Source: JBEKTW01 sp049515655
Lineage (GTDB): Bacteria > Bacteroidota > Ignavibacteria > UBA10030 > SZUA-254
Length of the DNA: 64,000 nucleotides
Reading direction: 5' to 3'
NCBI GenBank assembly: GCA_049515655.1
Contig: JBEKTW010000016.1
Location: forward strand, 19,339-83,338
A program made the translations under genes and the position numbers. Positions within the stretch are counted from its first letter, which is position 1; each line of letters begins with the position of its first letter. Below, one piece after another: positions 34,959 to 43,571 of the stretch. The notes under the pieces are model-generated. The model was not told the origin of the DNA. It saw only the letters and a program-made list of their open reading frames with translations, and did no database searches.

Positions 34959-35578
34959 CCTGTCAGAATATTCGATATGCGCTACCCGACTTTGTAGATG
35001 CGAGACTCTCAGACGAGGAACAATCACAGATTATTGCGCATCTCGCGTCCTGTGAGGATTGCCGGAGAGAAGCGGCGGAGTTGAAAGTGTTGTTCTCTGA
35101 ACTTCAGGGGGATATCCCATGGCCTCCCCCGGGGCACTACTGGAATTCGCTCCTTCCCCGCATCCATCAATCGATCGAGGAGAAACCTGCCCTGTTCTTC
35201 CCGGAATGGGTTCCGCGTTTTGCACCGCCCCTAGCGTCCGCGATTCTTCTGGCCGTTGCCGTCGTGGCGTTGGTTCCACGGGGCGCTCCGGATGATTCAG
35301 CGCAGCTGAGCGTCTATCTTCATCAATTGCATGCCGTTGAGATTCAACAGGTCGCGGAACAACAGCGATATGCCGGAGTGCTTGAGCCGATGTCTTCCGC
35401 CAGCGAGCTGGCGGCCACTTCGGCCGGCGATAAGGAGGTGCTCAGGGACCTTCTCCAAGCTGAGGAACCGATCAACGGGCTGCTGAATGTGGACGCGGAA
35501 TCGACCGTCAAAGAACTCGATCCTCAGCATGTGGATGAGTTCGTGTCTATATTAGAAACAAAGTATTTTTCAGACTAA
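34955..35578 (+). CDS. Membrane anti-sigma factor with zf-HC2 domain
   Basis: A 207-residue protein coupled to the sigma gene by a 4 nt overlap. The N-terminal zinc-binding anti-sigma motif is HLASCEDCRREAAEL. One membrane helix lies near residues 92-110 (PPLASAILLAVAVVALV), followed by an extracytoplasmic domain of about 95 residues that may sense envelope state. It likely holds the ECF factor inactive at the membrane. Confidence 0.92.
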   Translation: MTCQNIRYALPDFVDARLSDEEQSQIIAHLASCEDCRREAAELKVLFSELQGDIPWPPPGHYWNSLLPRIHQSIEEKPALFFPEWVPRFAPPLASAILLAVAVVALVPRGAPDDSAQLSVYLHQLHAVEIQQVAEQQRYAGVLEPMSSASELAATSAGDKEVLRDLLQAEEPINGLLNVDAESTVKELDPQHVDEFVSILETKYFSD

Positions 35579-35606
35579 CCCGCGAAAAGAAAAAGAGGAG
35601 AAACCT

Positions 35607-36107
35607 ATGAAATTGTATTACAGCGTTGTAGGAATAATTGCTCTCTTCATGACCACTCAGGGCGTTTTTGCTCAGGGGCAGCGCCGGCCCGGGCCGCCCG
35701 ACAGGCCTCCCCAGCTCGAACGACTTGAACGCTTCAAGAAAATGAGACTGATCGAAGTTCTTAAACTGAATGAAGAGGAGTCGGTCCGTTTCTTTGCAAA
35801 CCAGAGCGCGCATGAGGACAAGATCCGTGAGCTGATGAAATCCCGGAATGAAGCCCTGGACGGTATTCAGGACGACGTTCGGGACTCGACCGATGGAAAA
35901 CGGATACAAAAACTTTCGGACAATGTGCTCGACCTCGACCAGAAGATCTTCGCCGAGCGTCAACGGTATCAGAACGAGCTCCGGAGTTCCCTGACGCCGG
36001 AACAGTTTGGAAAGTTCTTGGTGTTCGAACGGAACTTCGAACACCGGATGCGTGAAGCCATGGAGGATATGATCCAGAAACGCTCTTCGAGGGAGCGGGA
36101 ATGGTGA
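35607..36107 (+). CDS. Spy/CpxP-like periplasmic protein
   Basis: A 166-residue exported protein. Signal peptide SVVGIIALFMTTQGVFAQ is followed by a Pro/Arg-rich start and two helical hairpins containing VLKLNEEESVRFFANQ and the LTxxQ-like SSLTPEQFGKFLVFERNF. Such proteins are small ATP-independent chaperones or metal/stress sensors. Position 28 bp after the anti-sigma gene makes it the third gene of the operon. A terminator follows. Confidence 0.85.
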   Translation: MKLYYSVVGIIALFMTTQGVFAQGQRRPGPPDRPPQLERLERFKKMRLIEVLKLNEEESVRFFANQSAHEDKIRELMKSRNEALDGIQDDVRDSTDGKRIQKLSDNVLDLDQKIFAERQRYQNELRSSLTPEQFGKFLVFERNFEHRMREAMEDMIQKRSSREREW

Positions 36108-36131
36108 GTTTCTGAAAAACAGAAATTCAGT

Positions 36132-36170
36132 AAGCCCTTGTTGAGCAGTCGACAAGGGCTTTGTTATTTT
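36132..36170 (+). terminator. Terminator of the sigma / anti-sigma / Spy operon
   Basis: AAGCCCTTGT / ACAAGGGCTT, a perfect 10 bp stem with a 10 nt loop, followed by TGTTATTTTT. Its T run supplies the first T of the next promoter's TTG. Confidence 0.85.
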
Positions 36171-36200
36171 TGTAGAAGTGACAAAAGCATTGTATATTTT
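36170..36200 (+). promoter_or_regulatory. Promoter of cysteine desulfurase, apparently leaderless
   Basis: TTG at 36170-36172, 20 nt spacer, TATATTTT at 36193-36200. Only 3 nt separate the -7 element from the ATG (36204), so the transcript should begin at or next to the start codon. Confidence 0.6.
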
Positions 36201-36203
36201 TTC

Positions 36204-37373
36204 ATGAGAAACGTTTACCTGGATCACACCGCCACAACGCCGCTCGACCCGCGCGTCTACGAGGCAATGAAACCGTATTTCACTGACAAATTCGGCAACG
36301 CTTCGTCCATCCATCGGTTCGGCCGGGAAGCGCGGGCGGCGCTCGATGAAAGCCGGGAGAAAATAGCAAAGCTCCTCGGCGCGCGTGCAGGAGAAGTCAT
36401 CTTCGTCGGCAGCGGCACCGAAGCCGACAACTTCGCGCTGAAAGGCGTTGCCCGGGAGATGAAAAACTCCGGCAAAGACCATATCATTACAAGCAAGGTT
36501 GAACATCATGCCGTGCTCGAATCATGCGGGTTTCTCGAGGAGGACGGGTTTCGGGTCACCTATGTGGACGTCGATGGATCCGGAATGGTTGACCCGCAGA
36601 GCGTCGAAGCCGCTATCACACCCGGAACCGGTCTCATTTCGATCATGCATGCCAACAATGAAGTCGGAACGATCAATCCTATTGCCGGGCTCTCATCCCT
36701 TGCCAGGGAGCGTAACATCGTTTTTCATTCCGACGCCGTTCAATCCTTTGGAAAACTGCCACTCAATGTTGGCCCGCCGGGTGCCGATCTCCTCTCGTCT
36801 TCGGCGCACAAGATTTACGGGCCGAAGGGGATCGGTGCATTGTACATCCGCAATGGCACGAAGATTGAGCGCTTCATGCATGGCGGCGGGCAGGAGCGCG
36901 GACGGCGGGCCGGAACGGAGAATGTTCCGCTCGCGGTCGGATTCGCGAAAGCCGCGGAACTAATGGAGCAAGACCGAATTTCGGAAAGTCGCAGATTGGG
37001 AGCACTCAAGGAACGCTTCCGGACAATCCTCGCAGAACGTTTTCCCTCCATCGTGTTTAACGGACACCGGACGGAATCTCTTCCCCATATCCTCAATATT
37101 TCCTTCGACAGTAAGAAACTTGAGGTCGACGGCGAAGCGCTCCTCTTCAATCTTGACCTGGCAGGTATTGCCGTGACGAGCGGCTCGGCATGCACATCGG
37201 GAAGCATAAAGCCGTCCCACGTTCTTCTCGCTATGGGAAGAGACCGGCAGACGGCTCAAGCGACCGTCCGGTTCTCACTCGGAAGAGCCACGACGGAGGA
37301 AGACCTCGTTTATACAGCGGGAAAGTTGGAGGAGATTATCAAACGGATTGGGAGACCTTCTTCCCGAAAATGA
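36204..37373 (+). CDS. Cysteine desulfurase (NifS/IscS family)
   Basis: A 389-residue PLP enzyme that mobilises sulfur from cysteine. Start chosen at 36204 (MRNVYLDHTATTPLDPRVYE); an upstream ATG in frame would lie in the terminator. PLP-lysine region: LLSSSAHKIYGPKGIGALYI; active-site cysteine loop: VTSGSACTSGSIKPSHVLLA, the shorter loop of the IscS type. SKVEHHAVLE carries the stacking His. No iscU or other cluster-assembly gene is adjacent, so a tRNA-thiolation or general sulfur role is equally possible. Confidence 0.94.
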   Translation: MRNVYLDHTATTPLDPRVYEAMKPYFTDKFGNASSIHRFGREARAALDESREKIAKLLGARAGEVIFVGSGTEADNFALKGVAREMKNSGKDHIITSKVEHHAVLESCGFLEEDGFRVTYVDVDGSGMVDPQSVEAAITPGTGLISIMHANNEVGTINPIAGLSSLARERNIVFHSDAVQSFGKLPLNVGPPGADLLSSSAHKIYGPKGIGALYIRNGTKIERFMHGGGQERGRRAGTENVPLAVGFAKAAELMEQDRISESRRLGALKERFRTILAERFPSIVFNGHRTESLPHILNISFDSKKLEVDGEALLFNLDLAGIAVTSGSACTSGSIKPSHVLLAMGRDRQTAQATVRFSLGRATTEEDLVYTAGKLEEIIKRIGRPSSRK

Positions 37374-37397
37374 TGCCCGCGCGTGAGCTATGTGCTT

Positions 37398-38414
37398 CTA
37401 CGCCGCTCCTCGATTTGAGTTTTCCCATTCTCTCAGGATCAATCCGTACCGCAGTCCGCGTTCGCTGACAGTCATTTTTTCGATTCGAAATTGGTTCATG
37501 AATTGGGAAAGAACGAGCACGCCGGCAGTCAGAATATCAGCACGGCCTTCGGTGGCGTTCGAGAGCGACCGGATCTCTGCAGTAGCCATCCCTCCAAGTT
37601 TCCTGAGCCAGTGTTCGACACGTTGCCGGGGGAGCACATACCCGCTCACCTTTTCAACCTCAAAATCGAGAAGGCCCTGGTCGATGCATGCGAGCGTCGT
37701 TGCCGTACCCGCCACTCCAAGAAGCATATAGGCGGACGGATCGAAGTCGCGGAGCTGCGAAAATTCAGAGGAAACTACGCCGACCGCCTTCCGTATCTCT
37801 TCCGGCTCCGGCGGGTTGTGTTTGAAGAACCGTTCCGTGAGCCGAACACAGCCGATCGGGAAACTCTTGCGCTCCAGCGCACGTGCCACTCCGGACTTCA
37901 ACCTCCCCGCCGGAGAAATGTGTCCCGGGCTCTGGTCGGTCGGCCTGGGGAAGGATACCTCAGTGCTCCCGCCGCCAATATCGATAACGACCGCCGGCGC
38001 GGCATGTTTGGGAAGACTGCTGACAGCGCCCAAATACGTCAAAGACGCTTCATCTTCACCGCTGATGATCTCCACCGCCATGCCGGTTGTTTGCTTCAGG
38101 TACGAGATGAGCTCATCCTTGTTGACGGCATCTCTCACAGCCGCCGTTGCCCCCGCGACCAGGCGGTCAGCACCCAGTTGTTTGGCGAGATTCCTGTATT
38201 CGTCGAGGATCCAGGCGATGCGGTCGAACGCCGAAGTCTGAATGACCCGCTTTTCATCGACATTTCTCCCGAGGCGAGGCATTTGTTGTTGATGCTCGAC
38301 GACGTGGAGAGTGCCGTCTCCCTCGACATCGGCAACGAGCAGCAAGACGGTGTTCGTTCCAATATCGATACTTGCTATTCTCAGGATTTTTTCCTTGCTG
38401 CGAGAGCTATCCAT
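37398..38414 (-). CDS. Exopolyphosphatase / GppA-type phosphatase
   Basis: A 338-residue Ppx/GppA protein of the actin-like ATPase fold. Phosphate-binding motifs ASIDIGTNTVLLLVADV and VIDIGGGSTEVSF are clear. It consists of the catalytic part only, without the C-terminal HD domain of long Ppx. It hydrolyses polyphosphate and/or pppGpp. Its start overlaps the prmA end by 34 bp, making it the last gene of an M28 lipoprotein-prmA-ppx operon. Confidence 0.9.
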   Translation of the reverse strand: MDSSRSKEKILRIASIDIGTNTVLLLVADVEGDGTLHVVEHQQQMPRLGRNVDEKRVIQTSAFDRIAWILDEYRNLAKQLGADRLVAGATAAVRDAVNKDELISYLKQTTGMAVEIISGEDEASLTYLGAVSSLPKHAAPAVVIDIGGGSTEVSFPRPTDQSPGHISPAGRLKSGVARALERKSFPIGCVRLTERFFKHNPPEPEEIRKAVGVVSSEFSQLRDFDPSAYMLLGVAGTATTLACIDQGLLDFEVEKVSGYVLPRQRVEHWLRKLGGMATAEIRSLSNATEGRADILTAGVLVLSQFMNQFRIEKMTVSERGLRYGLILREWENSNRGAA

Positions 38415-39235
38415 TCGTTTTCAGAGAGCTGGTCGACAATCTCAAAACCGTTCAACTCGAGATGCCGGGAGATTTCCTTCTGATCGGTGTCAAGTAGCCC
38501 GGAGAGCAGGAGAATTCCGCGGTCGTGCAGTCTCTGCCGTAACTCATTCAGCAATTCAAAGATGGTAGTGAAGGAAAGATTCGCCGTGACGAGGTCGAAT
38601 GTCGATTGAATATCCGAAACCGGGGCGGAAGAGATCGTTATCTCATGAGCGAGACCGTTTGCCGTCACATTCTCCTGAGCATTCGCGATTGCCCACTCGT
38701 CATTATCGATGCCGACGCCGCATTGCGCGCCCAGCTTCACCGCTGCGATTGCAAGGATGCCCGTCCCCGTCCCGACATCAAAAATCGAGCATCCCGGTTT
38801 CGTGTATTTTTCGAGGAACTGGAGTGTCAACCGCGTCGATTCATGGTAGCCGGTTCCGAACGACATCTTCGGGTCGATCTGGATCACGAGGCGATTGTCG
38901 ACGTTGTCGTACGGGCACCAGGACGGCTTGATGACGAGCTTTCTGCCGACTTCAATTGGGTGAACTGTTTTTTCCCACAGCTCGTTCCAATTCTCCTCTT
39001 CGATCTCCCTGAATTGAATGTCGGCGTTTGCGGACATGGTTTGCAGGATCGTCTTCAGTCCGGACCGAAATGTGCCGGATTCATCCTCGATCCATGTACT
39101 CTTGTCGAAGTAGCAAAAGAGGTGCGAATCCGTGTCCTGGAATCCCAGACAGCCGAGTTCGATCATGGTCGAGACGAGCAAATCCCGTTGCCTTTCGTTC
39201 GAGGAGACGGAAACTTCAAGGAAGGTTTTTTTCAT
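38381..39235 (-). CDS. prmA: Ribosomal protein L11 methyltransferase
   Basis: A 284-residue SAM methyltransferase, start chosen at 39235 (MKKTFLEVSVSSNERQRDLL). The SAM motif is CSIFDVGTGTGILAIAAVKL, preceded by the PrmA signature MSFGTGYHESTRLTLQFLE. It modifies lysines and the N-terminus of L11. It starts 14 bp after the M28 gene and overlaps ppx at its end. Confidence 0.92.
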   Translation of the reverse strand: MKKTFLEVSVSSNERQRDLLVSTMIELGCLGFQDTDSHLFCYFDKSTWIEDESGTFRSGLKTILQTMSANADIQFREIEEENWNELWEKTVHPIEVGRKLVIKPSWCPYDNVDNRLVIQIDPKMSFGTGYHESTRLTLQFLEKYTKPGCSIFDVGTGTGILAIAAVKLGAQCGVGIDNDEWAIANAQENVTANGLAHEITISSAPVSDIQSTFDLVTANLSFTTIFELLNELRQRLHDRGILLLSGLLDTDQKEISRHLELNGFEIVDQLSENEWIALAARKKS

Positions 39236-39249
39236 GCCTCGAAAGAGAA

Positions 39250-40224
39250 TTACGGCTTGTACGTGTAGATCACGTCCAGGATCACCTTGCCCACCGCCTC
39301 GAGGCTTTCCGGGCTGCATTTATCAGGAGTATCTTCCGTGGTGTGCCAGAACCGGTTGCTCGCGTCGGGATAGTTGAAATCGATAAGGTCGATGGTCTTG
39401 ATACCGGCCTCATTCAGCGGGATATGGTCATCGGTGACGGGGTTCTGTATGAAGCTCGAGAATTGTTCGACTCCTAATTCTGCAGCCGTCGACCAGATCA
39501 GGTCGACGACATCCGGAGCATACTTCATCGAGTACCGTTCCTTTTGGATCTCAAGCTGCTTGTCGCCGACCATGTCGAGCAGGATGCCGAACGCGGGTGA
39601 GAATCCCTTCGGGAGATGCTCGGAGAAGTATCTGGCGCCCAGCAAATAATTCTGTGTGTCGCCTTCCTTGCCGTAGTCTTCACCGTCGACGAACAAAATG
39701 TCGATTCCAATTGCTGGAGGAGCAGATCGAAGGCGTCGTGCGATCTCGAGGCAGATCGCGACCCCGCTCGCGCCGTCATTCGCTCCCAGAATTGGCTGGT
39801 TGCGCTTCTTTGGATCCTTCTCCTGGTCGGCGCGCGGGCGGGTGTCCCAGTGGGCGATGAGGAGGATTCTTGTCGTCGAGTGCAGGTTAAACGATCCGAT
39901 AATATTGGTGAGTTTTAACGTCTCGCCGTCGTAGCCCGCATGCGTGAACAGCTGAAGATTCACTGCGTCGGCGTATTGCTGTAGTTCCCGCTGAAGATAG
40001 TCGAGACACTTCTGATGTCCGGTGGAGCCCGGATTGCGGGGGCCGAAGTTCGTCTGGGCTTTCAAGCATTCAAACGCCTTCTTGCCGTCGAACGTTGGGA
40101 CAGATTGTGCCGGTGCCGGTTGGGATTGCTGCCGTTCAGGTTGCGGCACGGGACTTTTTTGTTGTTCATTCGTGCACGCCTGCATGAGGACTGCGAGAAG
40201 AACAAAGACCAGGGGATATTTCAT
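39250..40224 (-). CDS. M28-family lipoprotein, glutaminyl-cyclase-like
   Basis: A 324-residue lipoprotein. Start at 40224 gives MKYPLVFVLLAVLMQACTNE, a lipobox (LMQAC). The zinc-site motifs are LIAHWDTRP, ILGANDGASG, DILFVDGEDYGKEG and the late RFWHTTEDTPDKCS. The arrangement resembles glutaminyl-peptide cyclotransferases and related M28 aminopeptidases; which activity it has cannot be decided by eye. First gene of a three-gene operon with a clear promoter. Confidence 0.9.
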   Translation of the reverse strand: MKYPLVFVLLAVLMQACTNEQQKSPVPQPERQQSQPAPAQSVPTFDGKKAFECLKAQTNFGPRNPGSTGHQKCLDYLQRELQQYADAVNLQLFTHAGYDGETLKLTNIIGSFNLHSTTRILLIAHWDTRPRADQEKDPKKRNQPILGANDGASGVAICLEIARRLRSAPPAIGIDILFVDGEDYGKEGDTQNYLLGARYFSEHLPKGFSPAFGILLDMVGDKQLEIQKERYSMKYAPDVVDLIWSTAAELGVEQFSSFIQNPVTDDHIPLNEAGIKTIDLIDFNYPDASNRFWHTTEDTPDKCSPESLEAVGKVILDVIYTYKP

Positions 40225-40256
40225 CGATTCAGGGCTTAGGGTAAATGAGAACGAAG

Positions 40257-40287
40257 AAAATGTAGCTAAATCTTCGCAGAAAGGCAA
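40257..40287 (-). promoter_or_regulatory. Promoter of the M28-prmA-ppx operon
   Basis: On the minus strand: TTG (40287-40285), 20 nt, TACATTTT (40264-40257), about 30 nt before the lipoprotein ATG. Confidence 0.6.
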
Positions 40288-40371
40288 CGCGAAGACCTCA
40301 CCACGCATGGCTATACCGCTCCCGATTGTCTTCCCTTAATCGGCGCCAAACGTGTGAACTCTATACAATTC

Positions 40372-40439
40372 AATTCAGCGGGGACGCTGAATTGAGCTGG
40401 CGAGCCCATTCCGCTCCCGACCGCGTCCCCGCGGTCGGG
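40372..40439. repeat. Paired hairpins H1-H2, left copy
   Basis: H1 AATTCAGCG-GGGA-CGCTGAATT (40372-40393) and H2 CCCGACCGCG-TCCC-CGCGGTCGGG (40416-40439). Their centres are the same 10-mer in opposite orientation (GCGGGGACGC / GCGTCCCCGC). A second pair in the order H2-H1 lies at 41978-42053. Confidence 0.75.
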
Positions 40440-40520
40440 TGCCTCGATGATCGCACGCAGCAGCGACAAATTGATGAATCGACATACACATGCGTCGGGC
40501 AGGGCTGATAGAACTGCTTG

Positions 40521-41195
40521 TCATTTGCTGGCGCCTTCAGGGATCCCTGCAAGGTGAACGATATCCGGGCTTTCCAGAATTTGCTTCGGAGAGCCATCAG
40601 TGCCGGCATGGATCATTGCGAGGCCGAGTTCCTCCAGGGTGCAGACATATTTTGGGAAAAGGATTTTCCAGACGGGATAGAAGAGCGCAAATACTTTGGC
40701 GAAGCGATAAGCATTCTTCAGTCCTTTGGTTGGATTGATGTATCCGGGTCTGAACAGGTACACTGCTTTGAAGGGAAGCCTTGCGACCTCATTTTCGGTT
40801 TTCCCTTTCACCCTTGCCCACATGCTGCGCCCTTTGTCATTGGTTCCCATTCCCGAGACATAGCAGAAGGTCATATCGGGATTGAGTCGTGACAGTGTGC
40901 GGGCGGCCTGCATCGTGAGGTCGTAGGTGACCCGGGTGTAATCAGCTTCGTTCTTCCCCACGGAGGAAACCCCTAGACAGAAGAAGCAGGCTGTATACCC
41001 TCGTAGCGCCACCTCAATCGCGGAGTAGTCAAAGAAATTGTTGTGAATGACCTCTTTGAGTTTCTCGTGCTTCACACCGCAAGATCTCCGGCCGATGACC
41101 AGCACCGATTCGACTCTGGCATCCCTGAGGCATTCGTGGAGAACGCCTTCTCCGATCATGCCGGTGGCGCCGAATATGATCGCCTTGATTTTCAT
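40521..41195 (-). CDS. NAD(P)-binding Rossmann oxidoreductase (atypical SDR)
   Basis: A 224-residue protein starting MKIKAIIFGATGMIGEGVLH, an atypical SDR nucleotide-binding motif. FFCLGVSSVGKNEADYTRVT and FCYVSGMGTNDKGRSMWARV, with the YVSGMG pattern, resemble the HTATIP2/NAD-dependent epimerase-like group. Substrate unknown. The gene ends 3 bp before the racemase-like start is reached on the other side, so the two are co-transcribed (racemase first). The pair is bracketed by hairpin repeats. Confidence 0.85.
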   Translation of the reverse strand: MKIKAIIFGATGMIGEGVLHECLRDARVESVLVIGRRSCGVKHEKLKEVIHNNFFDYSAIEVALRGYTACFFCLGVSSVGKNEADYTRVTYDLTMQAARTLSRLNPDMTFCYVSGMGTNDKGRSMWARVKGKTENEVARLPFKAVYLFRPGYINPTKGLKNAYRFAKVFALFYPVWKILFPKYVCTLEELGLAMIHAGTDGSPKQILESPDIVHLAGIPEGASK

Positions 41196-41198
41196 TGT

Positions 41199-41897
41199 TC
41201 ACCTCGTTGTTGTGAGCGCAAAATCAACTCCCGCTTCCGCGTGAATTGTGACGGTGTCGAACAGCGGCAGGGGAGAATCCGTTTGTTTGATGAGCATCGG
41301 TATCTCGGTGCAGCCGAGGACGATTCCCTCTGCGCCTTCTGCTGCGAGCTTTTCGATAATCTGTAGGTAACGCTGCTTCGTGCTATCCTGAAAGACTCCC
41401 TTACCGAGTTCCTCAAATATTGATAAGTGGACAAATTCCCGGTCGGCCTCCGGGGGAATGACAGTTTCAATCCCACGTGCGGCGAGTTTCTTCTTGAAGA
41501 AATCCATTTCCATCGTGAACTTTGTCCCGAGCAATCCGACCTTTTTGAGCTTCCGTCGTTTTATCACCTCGCCCGTCGCCTCGGCGATGTGGATGAGGGG
41601 CACGTCTATCTTTGTGCGAAGGTCGTCTGCGATGACGTGTAAGGTATTGGCGCCGAGCATGATGCATTCGGCCCCGGCACCCGCCAGATTCCTGCAAACG
41701 GGCGTCATGATCTCCAGCATCGAGCTCCAGTCCTGCCGGCGAGTGATATCCTCGATATCCGCGAAGTTGAAGGAATACAGAATACACCGGGCAAAGTTGG
41801 TTCCGCCGAGCTGTTGATTGACCAGCTCGTTAAGAAGCCGGTAGGAGTCGACAGTCGAAACCCAGCTGGTACCTCCAACAAGTCCGATGGTTTTCAT
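41199..41897 (-). CDS. Aspartate/glutamate racemase-family protein, first catalytic Cys missing
   Basis: A 232-residue protein of the Asp/Glu racemase superfamily: GLVGGTSWVSTVDSYRLLNE at the start, ADDLRTKIDVPLIHIAEATG in the middle and GIVLGCTEIPMLIKQTD near the end. The second catalytic Cys (GCTE) is present, but the first (usually CNTxH) reads IMLGANTLHVIAD, with Ala at the catalytic place. Family members with Thr there have been described as L-specific; Ala would weaken or abolish two-base racemisation. First gene of a pair with the SDR protein. Confidence 0.88.
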   Translation of the reverse strand: MKTIGLVGGTSWVSTVDSYRLLNELVNQQLGGTNFARCILYSFNFADIEDITRRQDWSSMLEIMTPVCRNLAGAGAECIMLGANTLHVIADDLRTKIDVPLIHIAEATGEVIKRRKLKKVGLLGTKFTMEMDFFKKKLAARGIETVIPPEADREFVHLSIFEELGKGVFQDSTKQRYLQIIEKLAAEGAEGIVLGCTEIPMLIKQTDSPLPLFDTVTIHAEAGVDFALTTTR

Positions 41898-41977
41898 AGA
41901 TTATGCTCTTGCAACATGTGTTCAGTTCACCAAATTAATTGAATAAATGCCAGGATCTTTGTTTTACTCACTACGCT

Positions 41978-42053
41978 CCCGACCGCGTCCCCGCGGTCGG
42001 GTACCAGAGCATTCAAACCCAGGCTCTGTACAATTCAGCGGGGACGCTGAATT
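41978..42053. repeat. Paired hairpins H2-H1, right copy
   Basis: H2 at 41978-42001 and H1 at 42032-42053, identical in stem sequence to the left pair. H1 is preceded by CTCTGTACAATTCA here and CTCTATACAATTCA there, and followed by GAGCT in both. The order of the two hairpins is swapped relative to the left copy. Confidence 0.75.
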
Positions 42054-42191
42054 GAGCTAGGGAAGTCAACCCGTCATTCCGAATGTCCAGTGGAGCGGGA
42101 AGGCGCCAAAGGTGCTCACTTTAGGTCAGGATCTGAACCGAGCATCTCGCTGCCGGCGTCTGGATTTTTTCGTGAAAACCCGAAAGGCCTC

Positions 42192-43571
42192 CTAACGTGC
42201 ATTCCTATATAACAAAAAATATTCCGATTGATAGAGGTCATATCTCTCCAACACTCTTACGGTCGTGTCCAGCAGCATATTTTCCTTCGTTAGCTGTGTT
42301 TGGGAAAAAACCGAGTGCGCCGTGAAGGGATCCCACAGAATAAGGCATTCCGGATACTTCTTCAGCATATCCTTATTCAGTCGTGCGAAATACGGTCCTC
42401 CGGCCGGCGAGACATCCATCACATACGCCGCAACAGGGTCATTGCAGAGCAAGGTCAGATGTGGACATTGCGTTCTCGCAACTTTGGTTATGTTTATCAT
42501 TACAAGATCATAGTTTGTCCATCTTCGGGGATGAGTGGTTAATGTGCAATTAAACACTACAATACCAAAAACCATTCCGGAAAATACAAGCTTTCCCAAT
42601 TGATTCCTGACTCTTTCAAGAATTTCTGAAAATCCATACACTGAGACCAGTCCCCAGAACGGCCCGACGGCCGCAACGTATCGCAACTCGCCGACACTGG
42701 CTGTCCAATGGAATACTTCAGCGCCGCTCAGTGTGCTGATGATGAGATTGATCCCTATTGTGCAATAGATGATACCAAATTCGGCCGTCCTCTTCGCGCG
42801 GGCAATGAAGACTGCGCCGATCACAAAGAGCACGACCTGTCCAAACCCAAAGATCGTTTGCAGGTTTTGCACGTAGTGCGTTACCGATACGCCCGGGATA
42901 AATTTCTCCAGATGCGAAAAACGCGACCATTCCCGGAAGAATGTCAAGACATTTCCTGAGATGATCGTCGAAAGCCCAATCCAGACCAGGGGTCCCAACA
43001 CTATGAACGGCAGAATTTTCCACTCTCGTTTCCGGAGGTACACGAAGAACAACAGGAGAGCGTACGTATACATTTCAAACCGGAAGAGAAATACCAGCGA
43101 CGCAATGGCCATGCTCAATCCGGGCTTTTTTCTCAAATAATACCAATACGACAGCATGATGACCAAAGCGGTCGGGGCTTCATTCAGGCACGCATAGGAT
43201 ATATCGAAGAGGATTGGTTGAAGTCCGGCAAGAATAATAACCCACTCCGCATGTTTTATGCCCTTCAATTTCGCTATCCGGTACGTGACATAAAGGAGGC
43301 AAAGGAAGAGTGCAAGACAAAAGAACATTGTGAACAAATGTCCGAATTGCGCGGGTATGGCGAAGAGCCACAATCGTCCCGGCCGGTGCCAGGTCTCGAC
43401 CGTTGTCGGCAGCGATTGCAGCACAAACCTGCTGTAGAGGAAATGCGCGCACTCATCGACGAGATAGAACCCGTCCGAGGATAGTATCCACACAGATTCT
43501 ATGACGCCGACGACGGCGAATGAAAAAACGAGAAATGGGTTTTTCAATTGATTAGTCAGTGGTATGTGCAA
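42192..43571 (-). CDS. GT-C-like polytopic membrane glycosyltransferase
   Basis: A 459-residue protein with about eleven hydrophobic segments. The first extracytoplasmic loop carries an acidic pair (SSDGFYLVDECAHFLYSRF), the hallmark of lipid-linked sugar GT-C enzymes. A soluble domain of about 90 residues follows the last helix (LLCNDPVAAYVMDVSPAGGP). No subfamily was recognised. Its start overlaps the end of the asparagine-synthase-like gene by 16 bp, indicating coupled translation and a shared pathway, probably a surface glycan. Confidence 0.8.
   Translation of the reverse strand: MHIPLTNQLKNPFLVFSFAVVGVIESVWILSSDGFYLVDECAHFLYSRFVLQSLPTTVETWHRPGRLWLFAIPAQFGHLFTMFFCLALFLCLLYVTYRIAKLKGIKHAEWVIILAGLQPILFDISYACLNEAPTALVIMLSYWYYLRKKPGLSMAIASLVFLFRFEMYTYALLLFFVYLRKREWKILPFIVLGPLVWIGLSTIISGNVLTFFREWSRFSHLEKFIPGVSVTHYVQNLQTIFGFGQVVLFVIGAVFIARAKRTAEFGIIYCTIGINLIISTLSGAEVFHWTASVGELRYVAAVGPFWGLVSVYGFSEILERVRNQLGKLVFSGMVFGIVVFNCTLTTHPRRWTNYDLVMINITKVARTQCPHLTLLCNDPVAAYVMDVSPAGGPYFARLNKDMLKKYPECLILWDPFTAHSVFSQTQLTKENMLLDTTVRVLERYDLYQSEYFLLYRNAR

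Noticed and set aside
37491..38483. 330-codon frame opposite the ppx gene
   Set aside because: The minus-strand frame has clear Ppx/GppA phosphate-binding motifs; the plus-strand product resembles nothing.
40372..42053. Hairpin repeats as a CRISPR array
   Set aside because: Only two units per side, palindromic, without regular spacers or cas genes.
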